DNA from: Vigna angularis
Taxonomy: Eukaryota > Streptophyta > Magnoliopsida > Fabales > Fabaceae
DNA: 64,000 nucleotides
Direction: 5' to 3'
Assembly: GCF_016808095.1 (NCBI RefSeq)
Contig: NC_068972.1
Span: 3,919,001 to 3,983,000 of the forward strand
In this document: piece by piece, positions 60,272-64,000 of the stretch
How the letters are laid out: each line of letters begins with the position of its first letter
Position numbering within the stretch: the stretch's first letter is position 1
Translations under genes and position numbers: made by a program
Notes under the pieces: generated by a model
Databases searched by the model: none
Told to the model about the DNA's origin: nothing
What the model saw: only the letters and a program-made list of their open reading frames with translations

Positions 60272-60343
60272 GGGGCATTCCGAGAATTGAACTCGGGACC
60301 TCTCGCACCCTAAGCGAGAATCATACCACTAGACCAAATGCCC
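60272..60343 (-). tRNA. tRNA-Pro (anticodon AGG), array copy 4
   Basis: Same 72-nt body as the other copies but with loop TTAGGGT, giving anticodon AGG instead of TGG. The T loop also differs (TTCAATT for TTCGATT), which still fits the B box. Stems are intact, and T-rich terminator runs follow on the minus strand. It starts 1041 bp after copy 3. Confidence 0.93.
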
Positions 60344-60764
60344 TGATTGGGAGACTTGGGGCAAAGCCAAATCTATGTCAGTTTAATAATAAAATTGTAT
60401 AGTCATGCCACATTCTCTTCAGTTTTATGGTAAGATTGCATTCAGATTACCAGATTTGCTTACCTGGAGCATTGACTTACAACACATTATTGTATTAAAT
60501 TTTCAGAGGCAAGCTGGTACTTACACAGAAAATTTTCAGATAAAACTGTCGATCTAGCAATTCATTTATCCCAGCGCTATCACATGCAAACTCTGGTGTT
60601 TATTATTATTTAACTACACGAACTAACATGTCAATTTTGTCAACTTCCGAAACCAGAAAAGGGCTAAAATTGAGAAATCAAACCTGATGCTTGTAGGCTT
60701 GTATTTAACTACAGCGATTACCTTCTCAATCTTGTCAGTTTCTGAATCGTCAAAAAACAAAAAA

Positions 60765-60815
60765 GGGGCATTCGTAAATAGAGGTTGGAACCTCTCGCAC
60801 CCCAAGCACGAAAAC
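60765..60815 (-). pseudogene. truncated tRNA-Pro relic
   Basis: GGGGCATTCGTAAATAGAGG then TTGGAACCTCTCGCACCCCA: the 3' acceptor, a damaged T arm and half of the anticodon arm remain; the D arm is lost. Confidence 0.7.
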
Positions 60816-60879
60816 ACTCCTTTTTTTCCGGTTCTCCTGAAAGCAGATCCTGACCTAGGAAAGCTTGTTTAAAGGGGTT

Positions 60880-61960
60880 TTTGAGAGATATTCTTAGGTT
60901 AAGATCTTCGCTTTAAACATTGTAATTCTATATTTGTTTTACTTTTATTTATCAGATTGTTGCATAATCTTTTTTTATTTATTACTGTTTATAAGTATTT
61001 ATTAGAATACAATACCTTTTTTAACATAGTCTCAAAATTATTTTTTTTTATTTTACTTAATATTTTATTCTAATGAAAAATTTATTCTTTAATTTCCTCA
61101 AAAGATTTATTAGACAAAGTGTACGGCCATGTATTAGATTGGGTTTCAAATAATCTTAAGATATTTTCCCATGAAAAATTTTAATATTTAATAAAATTTT
61201 AAATTTGTATAAACAAAAATTGTGTAAGAAAGTAACTCTATCAAAACTATTGTCGCGACTGTACACATTTTTTAAATATTTATAAATTATTTAAATTTTA
61301 AAAGTAATAATTAAAAAAGTAAAATTGAAAAAAAAAATATAGTTATAGATATAATTATAGATAAAATAAACTTTAGTTATTAAAATAAAAATATAATAAA
61401 TAAATTTTTTTATTAAGAGTAATTATTTAAATTTTAGAAAAATAGTTACTAAATTTTTTTTTGTAATAATTAATTATTTCAATTAAAAAAATAGTTAGTA
61501 AAATGTTAAAACTGAAAAATAATTTTTCTATTGTGAATAGTTATTTAATTTTAAAAAATAATTATTAAGAGAGTAAAATTTAAAAAAAAAAAAGAACACC
61601 AAAATGGTATTTTCTTTATATATAATTATGGATTATATATATACAATTTTAAAAAGTTGCTTTTTTAAACTTTCTTAACGAATTATATGATTATCATGAA
61701 CCTAAAGGAATGAAAATATGTTAATACGTGCTCTCCTAGTGTAGAAGAAAGTTAATTTGAAAATTTGTATTGGTATATTTTCTTCATCCAAACTTTTTTT
61801 TTAATTATTTTTCATTAACTTTTGTAATTATAGATTTCGTGGAGATCTTTCAAATCCTTTACATCTGTAAAGTTGATTCAAAACTTCCAATATTTACTGT
61901 ATAATAAATCCATTGAAAACTTAACTACAAAATCTTACTTATAACTTTTTAGGAATGAAT
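60880..61960. other. strongly AT-rich insertion-like spacer within the tRNA array
   Basis: About 1.1 kb of near-pure A/T with local echoes (AATTATTTAAATTTTAAAA and TTAAAAAAGTAAAATT variants). It interrupts the ~1-kb spacing of the tRNA units. No gene or transposon ends identified. Confidence 0.5.
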
Positions 61961-62132
61961 ATCATTTCATTTCTACATAAGCTTTTAAAATTCAAACTCC
62001 GGACGCCTCTAAGCCTATCACCGTCGAAGCTCCAAAATGATTTTTTTTTTTTAAATAATACCTTATGTTTGTTAGTATTTATAAACACCAATTCACAAGC
62101 CAAGCCTGTAAGCTTCCAAACTATCAAAATGT

Positions 62133-62169
62133 AAGGCATTCCAAGAGTCATGCCATTAGACCAAAACCT
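62133..62169 (-). pseudogene. tRNA-Pro relic with the middle deleted
   Basis: AAGGCATTCCAAGAGTCATG then CCATTAGACCAAAACCT: the same internal deletion type as at 58747-58782, and the same right flank (ATGCAAATTTTGTAGTTT), so the two relics descend from one already-deleted ancestor. Confidence 0.75.
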
Positions 62170-62325
62170 TATGCAAATTTTGTAGTTTGAAGGTGATAAT
62201 AAAAACTAATAAATTGACTTGGCAATATTGTTTAGGGTGGATTCAGAGGTTAAAACTTCGCTTACATCTGACTTATACCACATGATATCACTCAAATTTA
62301 GTCGCACTCCTTTTTTTTCCACAAG

Positions 62326-62546
62326 TTGAAACATTACTTGTAGTTTTAATGTGATTTCCCAAGAGCAAGGAGTTGAAATCCATTCGCAATAGAGAATTTG
62401 TTGCTTCTTGATCTCTCGTAAAATGTCCACCAACTTTGTTACAGTTGCAGATTGGCTTATATACTAAGAACTGAAGTGTTGCAATACGCTTCAATCTGTA
62501 TGTTGCATCAGACTGAACCATAGTATCTACTGTGGTATCATACTAG
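62326..62546 (+). pseudogene. decayed copy of ARL8 last exon and 3' UTR
   Basis: TGAAATCCATTCGCAATAGA, GAATTTGTTGCTTCTTGATC and GTTACAGTTGCAGATTGGCT align with the ARL8 last exon (52150-52235), followed by 3' UTR-like CAGACTGAACCATAG and GGTATCATAC. Not translatable as ARL8. Confidence 0.8.
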
Positions 62547-63121
62547 TTTTCATTTTCCTTTCTGACTAGCTTGAATAAAATCAAACAGCATGTGAATCTA
62601 TATGTAGAACATCAAATATTCAATCTGAGTGTTATAAACTAGAAAATAAGATACTTCATAATTTCTAATGGGTTTTATTACTTAAAAAAAACAACTATAT
62701 TATAGTTTTGGGTGGCAGGCACCATGGAAACAATTCACAACCTTCTTCCATGTTAAATTTAAAATAACAATAGTTAATTTAGCAATATTACTTCATTGTA
62801 GAATGTAGGTTCAAATGTCATACATAGACACGATCACAAACCAGCATCTTGGTGTCGGGACTGTTGCTTGAAAACTTGTGGGAGAGATACAGAAACCCAA
62901 GCAGCTGCTCGGTGCTTCATGCCAACCTGTCTTGGTTCTCATCTGCAAAGACTAATAAAACCAGACAATTAAAACTGTGATTCACAGCTCCTATTCTTTT
63001 GGTGGAAGAAACGAAACCAAGTATTCTAATCTGAACAAGAATCCAGTGCTTTTCTTTTAGACAAGCCAATGACAAAACACACATGAGGACAAAAAAGGCA
63101 CGGATAAATCTGAAAAAATTG

Positions 63122-63193
63122 GGGGCATTCCGAGAATCGAACTCGGGACCTCTCGCACCCAAAGCGAGAATCATACCACTAGACCAAATGCCC
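63122..63193 (-). tRNA. tRNA-Pro (anticodon TGG), array copy 5
   Basis: A 72-nt copy with loop TTTGGGT and intact boxes, followed by a T6 run on the minus strand. Upstream unit sequence matches that of copies 1 and 2 (TCTTTTGGTGGAAGAAAC also lies just left of copy 1 at 52635). Confidence 0.96.
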
Positions 63194-63550
63194 ACATTAA
63201 TTGAATAGGGCTAAGTTCAATCTTTGACTGATATGCACTTAATATTGTTTATTCAAGTTGAGTAGTTTACATCATAATTCTTGTATGAGATAAAATGTTC
63301 AGACATATGAAATTATCAATTGAAGTTGAAAGTAGATGTGTCAATTATGCTTCTAAGAAATATTGATCAAACAAAAAGTCTTTGTAATAACACAAGGTTG
63401 CAAATTAATGAGTTAGGCAATTACATTTGTTCAAACATTGTGTGCAATGACCAATATTAAGAAATCAATCCTGAAGCTTATTGTTTGCTAATTATACAAT
63501 AATTAATAAACCAAAATGGTCAAATTATTTTAAGGTAGATTCCGTTTTTC

Positions 63551-64000
63551 TATATGTATCTGTTTCTACATTGTATTAGAGACTGAATCATGTAGACTGA
63601 AGTTCTTTCAGTATCATACTAGATTTTCTTTTCCTTTGCCGACTGGCTTACATAACAGCTGAAAACGGCATGTCATTTCAATATGTAGGTTATCACATAT
63701 CACATGAATGTTGAATATTAGAAAATAAGATATTTGATAATGCTTCGTGTCAAATGGACTACAATAAATAATTGTGCAACTTGAACTCATTCCCTTTTTT
63801 AAATATATTTGGGTGCTAGGCATCATGGACAAGACAATAATTCATAATCTCCTTCCTTATAGATTTTGAAACAATTTAGTTGATTTAGTAATCACTTCAT
63901 TATACAATTCTAAGTTCAAATGTTTGAGACAAATGTAAGATTGCATACCACTATTTCGGTGTTGTAACTGTCGCTTGCAAACCATGGGACAGATACAAAA
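63551..64000. repeat. start of a further tRNA-Pro unit, cut by the window edge
   Basis: 63551-63633 resembles the ARL8 3' UTR (TTGTATTAGAGACTGAATCA, GAAGTTCTTTCAGTATCATA). 63808 onward repeats the GGGTGCTAGGCATCATGGAC and CGCTTGCAAACCATGGGACA phrases that precede tRNA copies 2 and 5. A sixth tRNA-Pro would be expected within a few hundred bp past 64000. Confidence 0.65.

Noticed and set aside
60687..60872. Open frames on both strands around 60.62-60.87 kb
   Set aside because: They overlap a truncated tRNA-Pro relic and its repeated flank; no protein evidence.
1..64000. CRISPR arrays, operons, bacterial insertion sequences
   Set aside because: This is plant nuclear DNA. The short regularly spaced repeats seen are microsatellites and tRNA units, with no CRISPR-like spacer pattern.

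Overview
This is plant nuclear DNA: AT-rich intergenic sequence with many (TA)n tracts, multi-exon genes with GT-AG introns, MITEs, copia relics, a decayed rDNA fragment and nuclear tRNA genes. The encoded proteins read like those of papilionoid legumes (soybean, common bean, Vigna); a Phaseoleae genome is my inference.

Layout. 1-5.4 kb: AT-rich spacer with microsatellites and a Tourist-like MITE nested in an older GC-rich element. 5.6-7.2 kb and 11.2-12.7 kb (+): a tandem pair of RSL-type bHLH transcription factor genes with the same five-exon plan and shared upstream blocks. 14.4-19.7 kb (-): a complete 12-exon vacuolar sorting receptor gene (630 aa). 20.6-24.3 kb: repeats, including a GC-rich island and a copia gag relic between ~450 bp direct repeats. 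24.4-26.2 kb (-): a decayed, rearranged nuclear rDNA island in which a 26S interior piece is joined straight to an 18S 3' end. 29.0-32.1 kb (+): a GH3 beta-xylosidase/arabinofuranosidase. 32.3 kb (-): tRNA-Asn. 34.4 kb (+): a small unknown plant protein. 36.1-38.9 kb (-): an unrecognised arginine-rich 304-aa protein. 43.5-47.1 kb (+): a CBM22-GH10 endoxylanase. 47.8-48.1 kb (-): a small secreted peptide precursor ending in a CLE/IDA-like motif. 50.6-52.3 kb (+): an ARL8 small GTPase. 55.5-56.2 kb (+): the mitochondrial octanoyltransferase LIP2. 52.7-64 kb (-): five tRNA-Pro genes in repeated units that also carry relics of the ARL8 last exon and of a second tRNA; the array runs off the right edge.

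Functionally the genes are mostly independent. The GH3 and GH10 enzymes both act on xylan and lie 12 kb apart on the same strand. The most unusual parts are the tRNA-Pro/ARL8-exon array (with one anticodon change from TGG to AGG), the ~870-bp inverted repeat at 48.2-49.1 / 56.3-57.2 kb that contains the upstream region of the peptide gene, and the rDNA island. Exon coordinates come from reading splice sites by eye; every multi-exon model below closes in frame.
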